Shown here piece by piece: positions 1 through 10,339 of a stretch of DNA of 64,000 nucleotides (positions are counted from its first letter, which is position 1; the number at the start of each line of letters is the position of its first letter). The notes below the pieces were generated by a model. The model was given only the letters and a program-made list of their open reading frames with translations, searched no databases and had not been told where the DNA came from. Source of the stretch: Cantharellus purpuraceus. Lineage: Eukaryota; Basidiomycota; Agaricomycetes; Cantharellales; Hydnaceae. The translations under genes were made by a program, and so were the position numbers. Where the stretch lies: assembly GCA_025174535.1 (NCBI GenBank), contig JALBUN010000045.1:558001-622000 (forward strand), written 5' to 3'.

Positions 1-245
1 TACATATTTGAAATCTAATAATAATTACTCTGGTGATAGGTCTCCAAGGCTGGTGGCCTTACATGAATATGTCCAAGTCTGATGGAGATGGATGTCTGGG
101 TTCCTATGGTGATGCTGATGCATCAATTGGAATCAGACAGATAAATGGAGACGTGATGGTTCCCAAATGGAGTATAGATTTCATATGCATGGGGATCTGA
201 GTGGATCGGATGGGGATCTGGGTGTTAATGAATATAGTCATAACA
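1..245 (-). mobile_element. Family-A LTR, cut by the window edge
   Basis: Part of a Ty3/gypsy LTR (family A) in reverse orientation, ending in ..GTCATAACA. It matches the LTRs at 2224-2764, 13811-14326, 15185-15772 and 24229-24745. On its right it abuts reverse transcriptase sequence of another family-A copy, beginning GTCAT, so it was inserted into that copy. The other end lies outside the window, so solo versus full-length insertion and the target duplication cannot be judged. Confidence 0.85.
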
Positions 246-620
246 GTCATGCCTTTTAGACTAACCAATGCTCTAGCCACCTTCCAGCAGTTCATGAATG
301 ATACCTTCACTGATCTCCTCAATGTTACCATCCTCGTTTACTTGGATGGCATCTTGGTATATTCAGATAAAGAAGATGAACATTGGACACATGTCTGAGA
401 GGTACTCTAACATCTCCACCAACATGGCCTATTCACCCATGCTGACAAATGCAAATTCTACTCTGACTCTGTCAAATATCTAGGCTATATCCTCTCCCCT
501 GCAGGGTTGACAATGTCAAATGACAAAGTGAAAGCCATACAGGAATGGCCAGAACTGCAGAAAGTCAAGGATGTGCAGTCCTTCCTAGGGTTCACCAACT
601 TCTACTGATGCTTCATTGCA
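246..620 (+). pseudogene. Ty3/gypsy reverse transcriptase fragment (family A)
   Basis: Translation shows the reverse transcriptase palm: [18 protein letters not shown], then [11 protein letters not shown], then a thumb segment ending FLGFTNFY. The catalytic YLDD is YLDG here, so a metal-binding Asp is lost. TGA and TAA stops interrupt the frame. The fragment starts at an LTR insertion and stops abruptly at about 618-620, where the hairpin-tiled sequence begins. The intact family relative is the split pol at 27366-28779 plus 40499-42700. This is a dead remnant. Confidence 0.85.
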
Positions 621-2223
621 AGTACCCAAGGTACTTACTTACTATAGTATATAGCTAGATAGTTATAATTAATGTATGCAGCATTCCATTAAGGAATGCT
701 GTCTTCTTGATAGATATATGCACCCATAGGGTGCATATGTATAGTTATTATGTAAGCCAGTGGACCCAAGTACATGTGTGGGTCCACATATAGTAGACAG
801 AACTTAGTAACTACCACACTGTACAGCACATCACCCAACCAATACACTTGGTTGAGTTCTGTGCAACGGTGTGAACTGAGACACCCATTAACACTTTTTT
901 GAACTTCCAAAGGAAGAATCAATTGATTCTTCCTCATTATTGAAGTTTTCTAGTCAATACTAGAAAACTGGCTGTTGTTGGTGTATAGACATATACCAAC
1001 CCCCCCAGTCGCTCATATAAATGAGCAACTAGTAGACTAACTTAGTTAGCCTACAAAGATAGAAGAAAGAAAGGAGTCATCATAATGATGACTCACAGTA
1101 GAGTGAGTTGTGCTGGCAGCACACAGGACATCATAAATGATGAATGGTGGCATGTAGCCAGCAGCAGAAGCTCCCAGGAAGGGGAGCTAGACCCTAGAGA
1201 AGTCACAGGGACTTCTCATAAGGAAGACTCTAGAAGAGAGTCGCCATGATCATGAGACTGCACAGACAATCGCACAATAGACTGTCTGTCGAACAAGAAC
1301 CCTTCATTGAGTGGTTCTCTGATTAGAGAAGAAAGGAGGACAGTCATCCACTGTCTCCAACGTTCCTAAAGGAAAGGAACATGCTCAATATATGAGCACA
1401 AGTAGAAGTAGCAATACTTCTACTAGGGAATTGTGCAGCATGGAGCAGCATGAAACCCACAGGTCAATTGCAAGATTGACTGAACAACTCATGTGTAATC
1501 AACATGAGATGAAGAGCATTAGCAAAGCTAGTGCTCAAGCAGCTAAGATGGCTGCTGAAGCAGGGCATGCTGCCACTACTATGGGGCAGCAAATAGCAGA
1601 GTTAGGAACAATGTTAAAATTGCTCGAGAACTCTGAGAGATGCAAGTCACATCACTGAAGATCAGATTCTTGTCAAGAATCTGAATCTGGAGAGTCTGGA
1701 CCCTGCTGGGGTGAGAGGGTCCAACCAAATGATCAGTTAGACAGAGGAAATGAAATTTCCCCAATGGAGGGAATTAGAGACCCAGTAATCCTGGCGAGGC
1801 AAGGATTACCAATCCAGATTGAAGAGGAAACTCTTCAATCTATGGCAAAGGAGCTCTATCAAGAGATTGAGCTATGGAAACAACGAGAAGTTGAGGCTTC
1901 TTGTAAACATAGATTAGCCCTCAAATGGAAGGCTAAACATGCAGAGCAGGAGCTCAGCCAGCTGTTTAGAGAGCAGTGGCCCCAGCAAGAGCTCAATGTG
2001 GCTGTTGATTTAAATTGACAGTCATGACATGCACTGAACAGTTATCAGTGCATATGAGTGGCAGGCCTTTCAGGAGACACCTGCCATGAGCAATGAGATA
2101 CCCAATGGGTACCTCAAGAAGACATTCCCCATAAACAGGGAACAATCAGCGCCATTGACCCTAGAAGGTCAAGGCATACCAGATCAATTGATCCTATCAA
2201 TGGCATTACTCACATGGTGTGAG
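621..2223 (+). repeat. Hairpin-tiled segment: dozens of adjacent short inverted repeats
   Basis: Almost every 15-30 bp is an inverted repeat with 6-11 bp arms and a 0-10 nt loop, placed head to tail. Examples: 621-635 (AGTACC/GGTACT), 716-738 (10-bp arms), 760-787 (9), 836-854 (7), 914-931 (perfect 18-bp palindrome), 944-969 (11), 1074-1094 (10), 1197-1217 (8), 1401-1424 (10), 1664-1682 (9), 1817-1840 (10), 2029-2053 (9) and 2209-2223. The pattern starts next to the reverse transcriptase junction and stops at the base before the family-A LTR. The hairpins run through the embedded reading frame at 1392-2018. A TATAAA sits inside the palindrome at about 1011-1026. The 3' part is probably lost to the LTR element. 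I recognise no family. Confidence 0.8.
1392..2018 (+). pseudogene. Coiled-coil ORF inside the hairpin-tiled segment, one TGA stop
   Basis: One frame runs from ATG 1392 to TGA 2016-2018 (about 208 residues) and is broken only by a TGA at 1656-1658. The first part (88 residues) has heptad-like stretches such as SIARLTEQLMCNQHEMKSI. The second part (after 1764) is Glu/Lys/Gln rich (LQSMAKELYQEIELWKQRE, KAKHAEQELSQLF). It resembles a small gag or coiled-coil protein of a mobile element, but no zinc knuckle or enzyme domain is visible. The coding sequence itself contains the hairpins at 1401-1424, 1664-1682 and 1817-1840. The function is unknown, and expression would need readthrough or repair of the stop. 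Confidence 0.45.
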
Positions 2224-2764
2224 TGTTATGACTATATTCATTAACACCCAGATCCCCATCCGATCCACTCAGATCCCCACGCACATGAAATCTATACTCC
2301 ATTTGGGAACCGTCATGTCTCCATTTATCTGTCCGATTGTCACTGCTGAATCTCACCCATCTGTCTCCGGTTCCAATTGATGCACCAGCATCACCATAGG
2401 AATCCAGACATCCATCCCTGTCAGACTTGGACATACTCATGTAAGGCCGTTGGCCTCGGAGACCCATCACCGGAGTAATTATTATTAGATTTCAAATATG
2501 TATTTAAGTTGCCCAACTGGGGACTTCATTCCCCAGTTTAAATATTGAATCACGCCTAGTTCCTAAGTCTGATCCTAACTCTCTAAGTCATACTCTGTCT
2601 CTGAAATCTTGGACACCAGTATTAGTGAGGGTGCAGCACATAAGCTGAAGCCAAGTCCATTCCAACCCCCACAATGTACCCTGACTCCCTCTCCGACTCT
2701 GACCAAACCTCCAACCTAAATTCCAACCCAATCTCTGACCCCCAATCAGACCTAGTGCATAACA
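2224..2764 (+). mobile_element. Family-A 5' LTR
   Basis: Starts TGTTATGACTATATTC and ends ..GTGCATAACA, giving the terminal inverted repeat TGTTATG/CATAACA. Gag follows directly, so this is a 5' LTR. A TATTTAAG promoter-like box lies about 25-30 bp before the segment CCCCAGTTTAAATATTG, the likely transcript start (see the self-priming finding). It was inserted into the hairpin-tiled segment. Confidence 0.88.
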
Positions 2765-2985
2765 GTATATTCAAACTGCCATACTCACTCCTACCAATGC
2801 CACAATCCATCGCCAATTCTGAACGTGCACAAACCGTTGAGGTGCCCGCTCCCAGCATCAACACCATCCCCAAGGTCATCGAAGAACCGATGGACCACAT
2901 AGAGGCCATCAATGAAGAAGACAACACCCCACCCTCCCCAAATCTGGTGCAAGCCATCTCCCTGCTCGCCAGCAGCATCCATAAC
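2674..2985 (+). pseudogene. Family-A gag N-terminal fragment
   Basis: The ATG at 2674 lies inside the LTR and the frame runs across the LTR end. The product matches the gag at 24679, sharing LPYSLLPMP, EEPMDHIEAINEED and PSPNLVQAISLLASSI. It is truncated at 2985 by a family-B LTR. No capsid or zinc knuckle is left in this copy. Confidence 0.8.
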
Positions 2986-3266
2986 TGTATGGGAACTGGT
3001 TTTCCCTTAAAAGATCTTGTTTAAAGTCCCAAAACTGTACAATTTTGCTTCATGGCCTTAAAATATTAGCATATATGTGCTGCTTTCTCTTGATTCAGGG
3101 CCATTCAAATATTCTCTATTTTTTCATATTTTTTTTGGGAATTTTCCATGCAGAAATGAGTCTACAAACTTATTGTTCTGCTGGGCGAAGCTTTGGGACC
3201 CACATAGACCCACAAACCTTTGCAGATGTCAGCAGCCCCAAAGTCAGCCGGAGTCACCCAGACAAC

Positions 3267-3556
3267 TGACTCATTTTCAATCACATGACTCATTTCAATC
3301 TCCGACTCAATCTGGTCACCACTGCCAGTAAATGCTCAATATCTTCGCAACCACTGCACCTCCTGACTCCATTTTCAGTGGAGAGTTCAATAGAAGCTGT
3401 GCCTACCCATAGCTGTGCAAATCAGCCCAGGAAACAAAGTATTGACCGAGTTATTTGAGTAATGGTGACTCATGCAATGACTCCTGTGATTACTCATACT
3501 ATGACTCCTGCTCTGAGTCACACTATGACTCCATCCATGACTCATGCCATGAGTCA
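3267..3556 (+). promoter_or_regulatory. Cluster of six TGASTCA (Gcn4/AP-1 type) sites
   Basis: Exact TGACTCA or TGAGTCA occurs at 3267, 3286, 3466, 3514, 3538 and 3550, with further one-mismatch versions (TGACTCC) between them. This heptamer is the known site of fungal Gcn4/CpcA bZIP factors. The sites lie 130-420 bp upstream of the TATA box at 3687. I do not see this array in the other family-B LTRs of the window. Regulation is inferred, not shown. Confidence 0.5.
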
Positions 3557-3686
3557 GAGCAAATCCAAGCAGCTCATTGGCTAGGAAACTTCCACCCCTT
3601 CTCACATATTCCACTAGCTTCCAGTAGTTTCCATCTATTAATAGGTAGAAGTTTCCAGTAGTATTAGTCAGCTCCTGTAAATACAA

Positions 3687-3695
3687 TATAAAAGG
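3687..3695 (+). promoter_or_regulatory. TATA box of the diverged family-B LTR
   Basis: TATAAAAGG within a stretch conserved in all family-B LTRs (the other copies read TATATAAGG). It is followed by the shared GCCCATTCTGCCTCTG, a plausible transcript start region. Confidence 0.5.
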
Positions 3696-4391
3696 AGCCC
3701 ATTCTGCCTCTGAATAAATAACCATTTTCTACCCCATCATCTGCACATCAGTGTGACTAGAGTGACATACAGTGTCATCCTCTATATCTCAGTAACTGTT
3801 GATTGTCCAGTTCAAGGGTTGCTTACAGTTGTGTAACTGTATTCGATTGCACTCGAAGTAGTGATTGTCCTGCTTTGGGTGTGAGTGTAGTATCTGCCTC
3901 ACATGACTACAAATCTACAGGGTGAGATTGTCTGTCAATAGTCCTGCCATTAGTGCTCTTTGTTTAAGTTACTAGTGTGTACTGCCTTTGCAGAGCATTA
4001 GGATCTTGAACTCATGTGAAGCAGTTGCTAGACTACTTCACACATCACTGTTACCCGCTTCAGAGTGCCACTGGTTGGACAGTTGGATTCATCCACCTAC
4101 TTCCTTCAGCCTCTAAGTGCATTCCCCTCTTTTTGGAATATCTGGACCCCTAAGCATCCGTGAACTCTAGACTCTGGAAGTCTTATTCATTCCCTACTGC
4201 TAAAAAATGTATTACCTTCCTGCATATCGTCTGCATTGACCATTACAACGGATTGTAACCAAAGTACAAATGTTAAATTGTTTCTGGAGTTGTGCTGCAG
4301 TAGGATTTGATATTCTTCTCAGCTGTTCATTCACGTAATTGTGGTGATTTAGAGTTTGCCCTAACACCATAATTTTGCGGGTTCCAAAACA

Positions 4392-4618
4392 GGTCCTGTA
4401 ATATCAGAGTGGACTTTTTCAAGCAGCCTTGTCACTCTCCCGCCCTCCTGCTTCTTTGGTACTGGTGTCTTAGTCTGTTTTCCAAGGACACAGTGTTCAC
4501 AAAGTGGTGGGAGTCTGGACAAGTCAACAGGCATACCTTTTGCAAGGTGCTTGTCAGCCATCTCAATGATAGAGGGGTAATTGACATGGCCTAGCTGGCT
4601 ATGCCAAGGATTACCCAA
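4392..4618 (-). pseudogene. Ty1/copia integrase N-terminal fragment
   Basis: The reverse strand encodes WHSQLGHVNYPSI, then CEHCVLGKQTKTPVPKK and VHSDITGP. This is the gag-pre-integrase zinc finger (H..H..CxxC) followed by the first Asp region of the integrase core (HSDITGP). It stops at the family-B LTR, where the last codons of the frame run into LTR sequence. Only about 75 residues remain. Confidence 0.8.
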
Positions 4619-4822
4619 TCAGTCACGTGAGATAGGTGTGCGTTTTTGTGCCCGGCAGTCGGGTGGATGTAGTTCCTGAGCCAAGGTCAGGGACAGCGGT
4701 ATATTTAGAACCGTTCGCTGGTGCGAACGCCGGTACACTAAATCTGAGCTAACCGCCTTTCCTTAGCAAGGGCGTGAGGGGGGTATCAAATTACTAAGAA
4801 GCGGTCACATCGGTGACACCCA

Positions 4823-5157
4823 GGTGGACGGATTAACATGAGTCTCGGGCTCTGAGATCTGAGGTCCCCAAGGAACCACTTGAATATTTAGACTAATGAG
4901 ATCTAGGCCTGTTGAGAGGTGCTTAAACACACAGTACCAATCCTCATGCAGACAAGAAATGAACAGCAAATAAACCCCAGGAAATGTACCTCAGACACTA
5001 TACCTTTCCATGCTATTCTCTTTTGGAGGGTAAGCTCACGCTGAATGGATGACCGGTCTTCCGCATTATGTACCGGCCATCGCCTTACCATTCACTTGAA
5101 TTGGAACCACCTTCTTCCGGGTTGATCCTGCAAGGTCGTCTTGTGATTTTTTTCAGA
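4823..5157. repeat. Left arm of a long inverted repeat
   Basis: About 335 bp, near-identical to the reverse complement of 5570-5904. Both arms encode the same 62-residue open frame on opposite strands, which is a by-product of the repeat. The arms differ at a handful of positions, mostly at the outer and inner ends. No transposase or terminal signature is visible. Confidence 0.8.
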
Positions 5158-5569
5158 AGAATTGAGGCATTGAATCCCTGTCAGTGCCAGACTTGTAGGT
5201 TATTTGGCATGATGTCATTCTTAGTGAGCTAGAGTGCAATATGATGCTGCATCACAATGCTCATAAGCTCGTGTTTCGGACGCTCAAGGCCATTGAAATT
5301 AAGTCACTGCCCCCTCAGCCACTCATTCTGCTAGACGATAATTACCCAGTACCACTACCACTCACGAGCACGGAGCCTTCGTGGGAACGATACAATATAT
5401 ATAGAGGTGAGCATGTTGGAAATTCAGAGTGCACTTGGCTGCTTAGAGCAAAAATGGAAGCCGACTCAGAAAGCGCACTCGGACCCGTAGGAAGCATCAT
5501 TTAGGACAGGGCTCTCACCTTCCCCACAAATTCAGCCTTTGTTGGAACATGGGGCGAAACTGTGAAACG
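5158..5569 (+). other. Spacer of the inverted repeat with a host-like ORF piece
   Basis: A 412-bp single-copy spacer. The frame 5241-5504 encodes 87 residues (MMLHHNAHKLVFRTLKAI..), followed after a stop by an open stretch reading FVGTWGETVKRLQEMTKDG that runs into the right arm. This looks like part of an ordinary cellular gene that was caught up when the inverted repeat formed. I do not recognise the protein. Confidence 0.4.
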
Positions 5570-5904
5570 TCTGCAAGAAATGACAAAAGACGGCCTTGCA
5601 GGATCAACCCGGAAGAAGGTGGTTCCAATTCAAGTGAATGGTAAGGCGATGGCCGGTACATAATGCGGAAGACCGGTCATCCATTCAGCGTGAGCTTACC
5701 CTCCAAAAGAGAATAGCATGGAAAGGTATAGTGTCTGAGGTACATTTCCTGGGGTTTATTTGCTGTTCATTTCTTGTCTGCATGAGAATTGGTACTGTGT
5801 GTTTAAGCACCTCTCAACAGGCCTAGATCTCGTTAGTCTAAATATTCAAGTGGTTCCTTGGGGACCTCAGATCTCAGAGCCCGAGACTTATATTAATCCG
5901 TCCT
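5570..5904. repeat. Right arm of a long inverted repeat
   Basis: Reverse complement of 4823-5157. The sequence of this arm continues the reading frame of the spacer (..KDGLAGSTRKKVVPIQVNG), so this arm is probably the original copy and the left arm the duplicated one. That order is an inference. Confidence 0.75.
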
Positions 5905-6313
5905 CCTGGTCAGTTATGCAGCGTCAGTTGAATCAATCTAGAGCACGAGAAAAATCCTTCACCCAAGACGCTGGAGACGGGCACAGGAGTTAGATTATAG
6001 CATACGTTGATGATGTTCATTAACCCTGAGGCCTGCCGGAATCCAGCATTCAGGACAGGTGTAGAAAGAAAAGAACTGCGTGCACGCGTTACGGGTTTCC
6101 AAACTAGCATGCATATTTTTACCTGCGAATGCCATCATTATACTTACAGTCATCAGGGCAAATCCTATCGTGGAATGTGCTCTCAAGATCTCACGAGTCG
6201 GCAACCTCCGATCTTTATATCACTACATCTCTTCATATCCATGATTTCCCTGGTCCCCCGACCTCACTCTTTGCAGCAGACAACCCCGAGTGCAAGCGTT
6301 CAGAGATGATGGT

Positions 6314-6976
6314 TCACCGATCATCACCCTGCTCAGCGGGCTGCGACTGGGACGTCTCAGCCCACTTGGCGATCTCTGATAAGAAATCATCCATGATGTC
6401 GGGATTAAACGTCCCAGTCGCCTCCCGACGTTGGGTGTTGGGTGCTGTCACTGTCAAAGGACGTGGTTACTGATATGCCATCGCGAGGTATAAGGCGTTG
6501 TGGACGAACCTATAAGACGTGGAATAGGTATGGTGGTGTCTGTGGAGTCCAAGTCAACAACCCTCTTGGGGGAAATAATGGGCGTGCCACAGTACGCACT
6601 GTCGACCCCACCGGTGGTCCTTGATGTCTCGCACTGGTCACGAGGATCATACAGCCTACCGTCCTTGTGCCCCCGCTGAATGCCCGTGTTAGGGTGTGAC
6701 GCTTTTGGAGGCGCACTTGTCGGCAGGTTTATCTTTTTTTGACTCGTGCGAGACACCTTGTGCCATTGTGACAGGTGCTCGCTCAACTTTGCTGGGGATA
6801 TAATGTGTCTCCTCTCCTCTCCATCCTCTGTGAAATAGATTAATAATAATAATAGTACGAGGAAGGACCTTGTGCCTACCCTCTGCATCTATCTTAGCAA
6901 GCTCTGCAGCGAGAGTTGCGTTGATCTTGACTCCAGACGCAATAAGAACATCACGAAGAGTTTCGTTGTGAGACAT
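6314..6976 (-). CDS. Three-exon gene for an unrecognised 181-residue protein
   Basis: Exons 6976-6880, 6827-6510 and 6444-6314 total 546 nt with matching phases. The introns (52 and 65 nt) start GTAGGC and GTTCGT and end TTCACAG and GTGACAG. The product begins MSHNETLRDVLIASGVKI and ends SQSQPAEQGDDR. Its middle is basic and Ser/Thr rich and probably disordered. The C-terminus (DDFLSEIAKWAE) may form a short amphipathic helix. No signal peptide or membrane segment is seen. A TATAAAG on the reverse strand at about 7053-7059 lies about 77 bp upstream of the ATG. Codon use keeps CpG, unlike the transposons. The function is unknown. The frame continuity across two introns makes a real gene likely. 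Confidence 0.6.
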
Positions 6977-7000
6977 GATGAGTACAAATTTTACCCACAA

Positions 7001-8172
7001 GAAGTGGGGAGTGGGGGCTTGGTGGATGATGGGGACGCGACGCCCAGCTACACTTTATACCCTGCCACGCTAGTCACATATCTACCAAACTTCCGCAGAC
7101 AAGCTCCGACTCGGTTCACTAGCTTTTTGTTCTGCCGTGATCTGAATTGCCAGGTGCGCCTTTTGGTGAATTCTCCAATACATCGCTAGACACGACATGA
7201 TACGCCAGTTGAAGGTTAATACTATACTTCACATCCCTTGTTTTCTGTTTTTTTTTTAGATAGGCCTAGTCTGCAGCATGCCTAGAAAACTTTATACTTG
7301 TCACTCGGTTGGTCAGATATGGGAGTATGCCAATTTGCTTCCGACTCCGTCCATGATATATAAGCTGCTGGACTTTGGGCCTCATGACTATTATCTTTCA
7401 CTTTACCACTTCTTCCACCTTCCTATCTCTAGCAACGTGGGCAGGAGGGTTTGTCTTTTCATACTCCCAGTCAGGGTTGGATTAGCCGACAGCGGGAGAT
7501 GAGACAAATGTGTTTATTACCTCCATCCAGACCGTTCCAGTCACAGCACGTTGATATCTAAGAAGAGCTGGCGGTAGACTGAGCATAATGTCATTACTAA
7601 GAATGTGCTGATACAGCTCATGCATTCCGGAAACACATGACCGAGGCGGCCAATGCAACATCCCCATCCCCATCCCCTTTGGATACTGTATTCTTTACAC
7701 CTGGAGGTAAGCTTGTGTTAGATGGAAGCGAACTGAACTCGGTGACTGGGAGACACCGCCACTAACAATAATCTAAAATGATTTTACTAAGCCACAAACG
7801 GTGCGCATTCCTCGAATGCAACTTACGATTACTGTATTATTAACGGCCCAGTCCCACTCACTCAGACAGTGGTTCGATTTCCCAGTGGTTGCATCGATGC
7901 ACAGACGCCACCGCCGGTGCCACCACTGAGGTACTTGGGTTCCTGGCAGCCACTCTTTGACATTTCACTACTAAGCACCCCCTGAGATTCAAAAGTGATT
8001 GTTTTCACTGAGAAGGAACGTGTACCGAGACAGCACTTTGTCTGCAGGCCTTTGGTGGATACGCTCGTGATGTGGCACAAGATACTTGAAGCGCACGATA
8101 TCCCACAATGATGCTATTCCCCTATAGTATTCATAGTACCACACATCCTGCCTAACCATTATATTCTCTAAA
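7001..8172. other. Host-like DNA without a supported gene
   Basis: Short open frames occur on both strands (for example 7278-7502 plus, 7989-8273 minus), but none shows a domain, a credible intron set or a promoter. The CpG content is that of host DNA, not of the aged transposons. It may hold decayed exons. Confidence 0.4.
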
Positions 8173-9199
8173 ATGCTCTCGTCATTTCCGATGCCACCAT
8201 TGATGACAAAACCTGAAGCCTTGAGTGCAGATATGCCACCAGGCTTTGGAGGAGAAACAGGCGATTGGCGCATCTCCCTGTTTCTCCCAATAGACGACGA
8301 TTGCGATTGGATTGTTATAAGATTGCCGGAGGGAGTTTCGGCGTTCCGAGAAGCTGGCGCTTCTCCGACGAGTGTCTCAATTTGCTTTTATCCCGAGGTC
8401 TGTATCCAAAGGGACAACCCAGAAGTCGTTCAAAGGACATGTCTCTTCCAAACCTACACATATTTCACAAGAGACATACCCGGTCCTTCTACAACCCGTT
8501 AAGTCGGTGCTCTCAGTGGTACCCAAGCCCTTTAAAGACGCGCAACTTGGAGATGATGAGCTCTGCATTTTGATAGAAGCAGCCATGTCGAATTACTCTT
8601 TGTGGTGTAATCCAGAGTTGAGACGTGAAACGGAGTCTGTGCAGGACGGATGTGAGTGGGGAACCGTTATCCTGATGTTGGACATCATAACGCCGTTACC
8701 CTGGGATTTACCTGTGAAGCACGTACTTCGTCGGCCTCCCCCAGATATTATGCGATGCATTCGCATATCACCTAGTTCAACTCTTGAGACTCGTATGTTG
8801 ATAACAGAGCCGTCATGTAGCGAGTGGTTCGGTCATGGCCCTGAGCTTCGACATCCGAGCCATCACGCAGCGAGTGAGTTCAGTCATGGCTCTGGGCTTC
8901 GACATCCGAGCCGTCACGTAGCGAGTGGTTCAGTCATGGCCCTGAGCTTCGACATCTCACCAGCCGGACAACGGAGGGTTCGAAGCCTGTCGGCTGGTGT
9001 GTCTTCACTCAATGGAATGACGGCAACCGGAGGACAAAGAATCTACATACGGGGGGGTATGCTCAACCTAGTAGTCATGTGGCAACATTCGCGCTTCTTC
9101 ATCCCCTCAGGTCCCGGCTGCGTCCTCAAAGACAAAAATACGTCGAAGACGGTTCTCCCCCGTGTATTTTTAAGAGACTCTCTCCTTCTTGAGGAGTGA
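8173..9199 (+). CDS. Possible two-exon unrecognised gene
   Basis: The frame from ATG 8173 (MLSSFPMPPLMTKPEALS..) reads to about 8398. A GT..AG intron of 75 nt (8399-8473) would join it in phase to the long frame ending at 9199 (..KPFKDAQLGDDELCILIEAA). The intron start GTCTGT is not canonical. The second half contains a 50-51 bp tandem repeat and becomes His/Ser/Gly rich, which is poor coding evidence. No known domain is seen. It may be a decayed gene, or only the part up to about 8800 may be real. Confidence 0.25.
8832..8956 (+). repeat. 50-51 bp tandem repeat, about 2.5 copies
   Basis: Units begin GTCATGGCYCTGRGCTTCGA at 8832, 8883 and 8933 and differ by a few bases. The period is 51 then 50 bp, so the repeat does not hold one reading frame. 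This argues against a selected protein repeat. Confidence 0.75.
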
Positions 9200-9656
9200 T
9201 ATGAAGATGAGGGTTTGGGGCACTCGGTGTCCCATACATCATGAGATTTCAATAAAGTATCGACGAGTAGTTGAGTCCACGGGTACGTTCTAATACCTCT
9301 CTCTCATTATCTACGACTCATATGTCTCACGTCTTACTTTGCTGCTAAATCGATTATCAGGAGGAACAGATCACTGGAGCGGACCTGTGCCTTGCTTGAA
9401 TTCAAGCTGAGAACGAAATTTTGACTTGTTATAAGAAACATGAAGAGTGTATTGATATATCAAGAGTACCAGACGGCACCATACACCAAGAATAAGAACC
9501 GGGAAGACTGTCATTTATCGAATCGGACCCCTCTGCTTTATCCAATCATATCCATCAATTTATTAACGCCTGAAATTGCCGTGTCAAGATAACCTTTGCA
9601 ACCGCAGCACGAAGAGACCTCCATCTTCACAACCCCTTGGACCAAATCGGAGGACA

Positions 9657-10310
9657 TCACATGACAACGATCATTACTATCGATCCTCCAACTTTACATA
9701 AAGGCCTCCTACGCACCAAGGATATCGAAGGGATATGAATACCTCCCTTCGAGCCCTTTCTCCTCTGGATTGCAGCAATGCTCATCCCAGAGCGGGTTTT
9801 GCGGATGTGATTCCTGATGGTTTCTTCCCGCATCGAACTCTGGCAACAAGGGAAATTCCACAGATTGTCCTGTGCCCTTAGCAGTTTTTCGACGGTGGTG
9901 AGGATTTCAGCGTCCTCCATGTCCAGATCGTTGGCGTCTATACGCTTCGCCTCTTTCGAGACATGAGCGGTCAGGACATGCCTCACGAAGACCGCTATCT
10001 GTCTGGCGCGGTACTGCCTGAGATGTCTCACCACCATCTGAAAATTGGCAACGGCCTTCTTCTGTCGCCAGAGGTAACAGTGAATTTGGAAGGGCTATAG
10101 TAACAGCGGACTGTTTGCAGTTGAAATTCGGTCCGTAATTCCTTATCAGTCTCCGTCAGTATCACGGGAGTAGGATTCCTCCGTGGTTCCTCGTGATGAG
10201 GAAGCTGAATGATCTGCAGAAACGACTCTGGTGCCTGTGATGAGGGATACCTGTGTCCGAACTTGAACTCGAAGCCACCAGTAGTGCTAGCGGATACGTG
10301 GATGGTGGTT
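9657..10310 (-). pseudogene. Degenerate host-like coding stretch
   Basis: The reverse strand keeps two plausible frames: about 10310-10080 (GGFEFKFGHRYPSSQAPES.., ILTETDKELRTEFQLQTV) and 10037-9700 (MVVRHLRQYRARQIAVFV.., EDAEILTTVEKLLRAQDN). They are out of frame with each other and no clean intron joins them. I do not recognise the protein. It is cut at about 10330 by a copia fragment. It is either a broken gene or a gene with an intron I cannot place. Confidence 0.3.
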
Positions 10311-10339
10311 GTCCTAACTGCAAGTCAACATCTGCTGCG

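Larger units (their letters stand above)
2986..4391 (+). mobile_element. Family-B LTR, diverged subtype
   Basis: Runs from TGTATGGGAAC to ..GGTTCCAAAACA, 1406 bp. It aligns by eye with the 1432-bp LTRs of the full element at 28780-40498, but the first 600 bp are clearly diverged. The left flank is family-A gag and the right flank is a copia integrase on the other strand. The 5-bp flanks (ATAAC versus GGTCC) differ, so this is not a simple solo-LTR insertion. It carries a run of TGASTCA sites and a TATA box. Confidence 0.82.

Noticed and set aside
5119..5135. GGGTTGATCCTGCAAGG resembling the 5' end of small-subunit rRNA
   Set aside because: Similarity stops after about 12 bases. No rRNA sequence follows.
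4903..5826. Two identical 62-residue ORFs on opposite strands
   Set aside because: Simple consequence of the inverted repeat, not two genes.
7989..8273. Reverse-strand ORF of 94 codons overlapping the possible gene at 8173
   Set aside because: No motif, no intron support, and it overlaps a frame with slightly better evidence.
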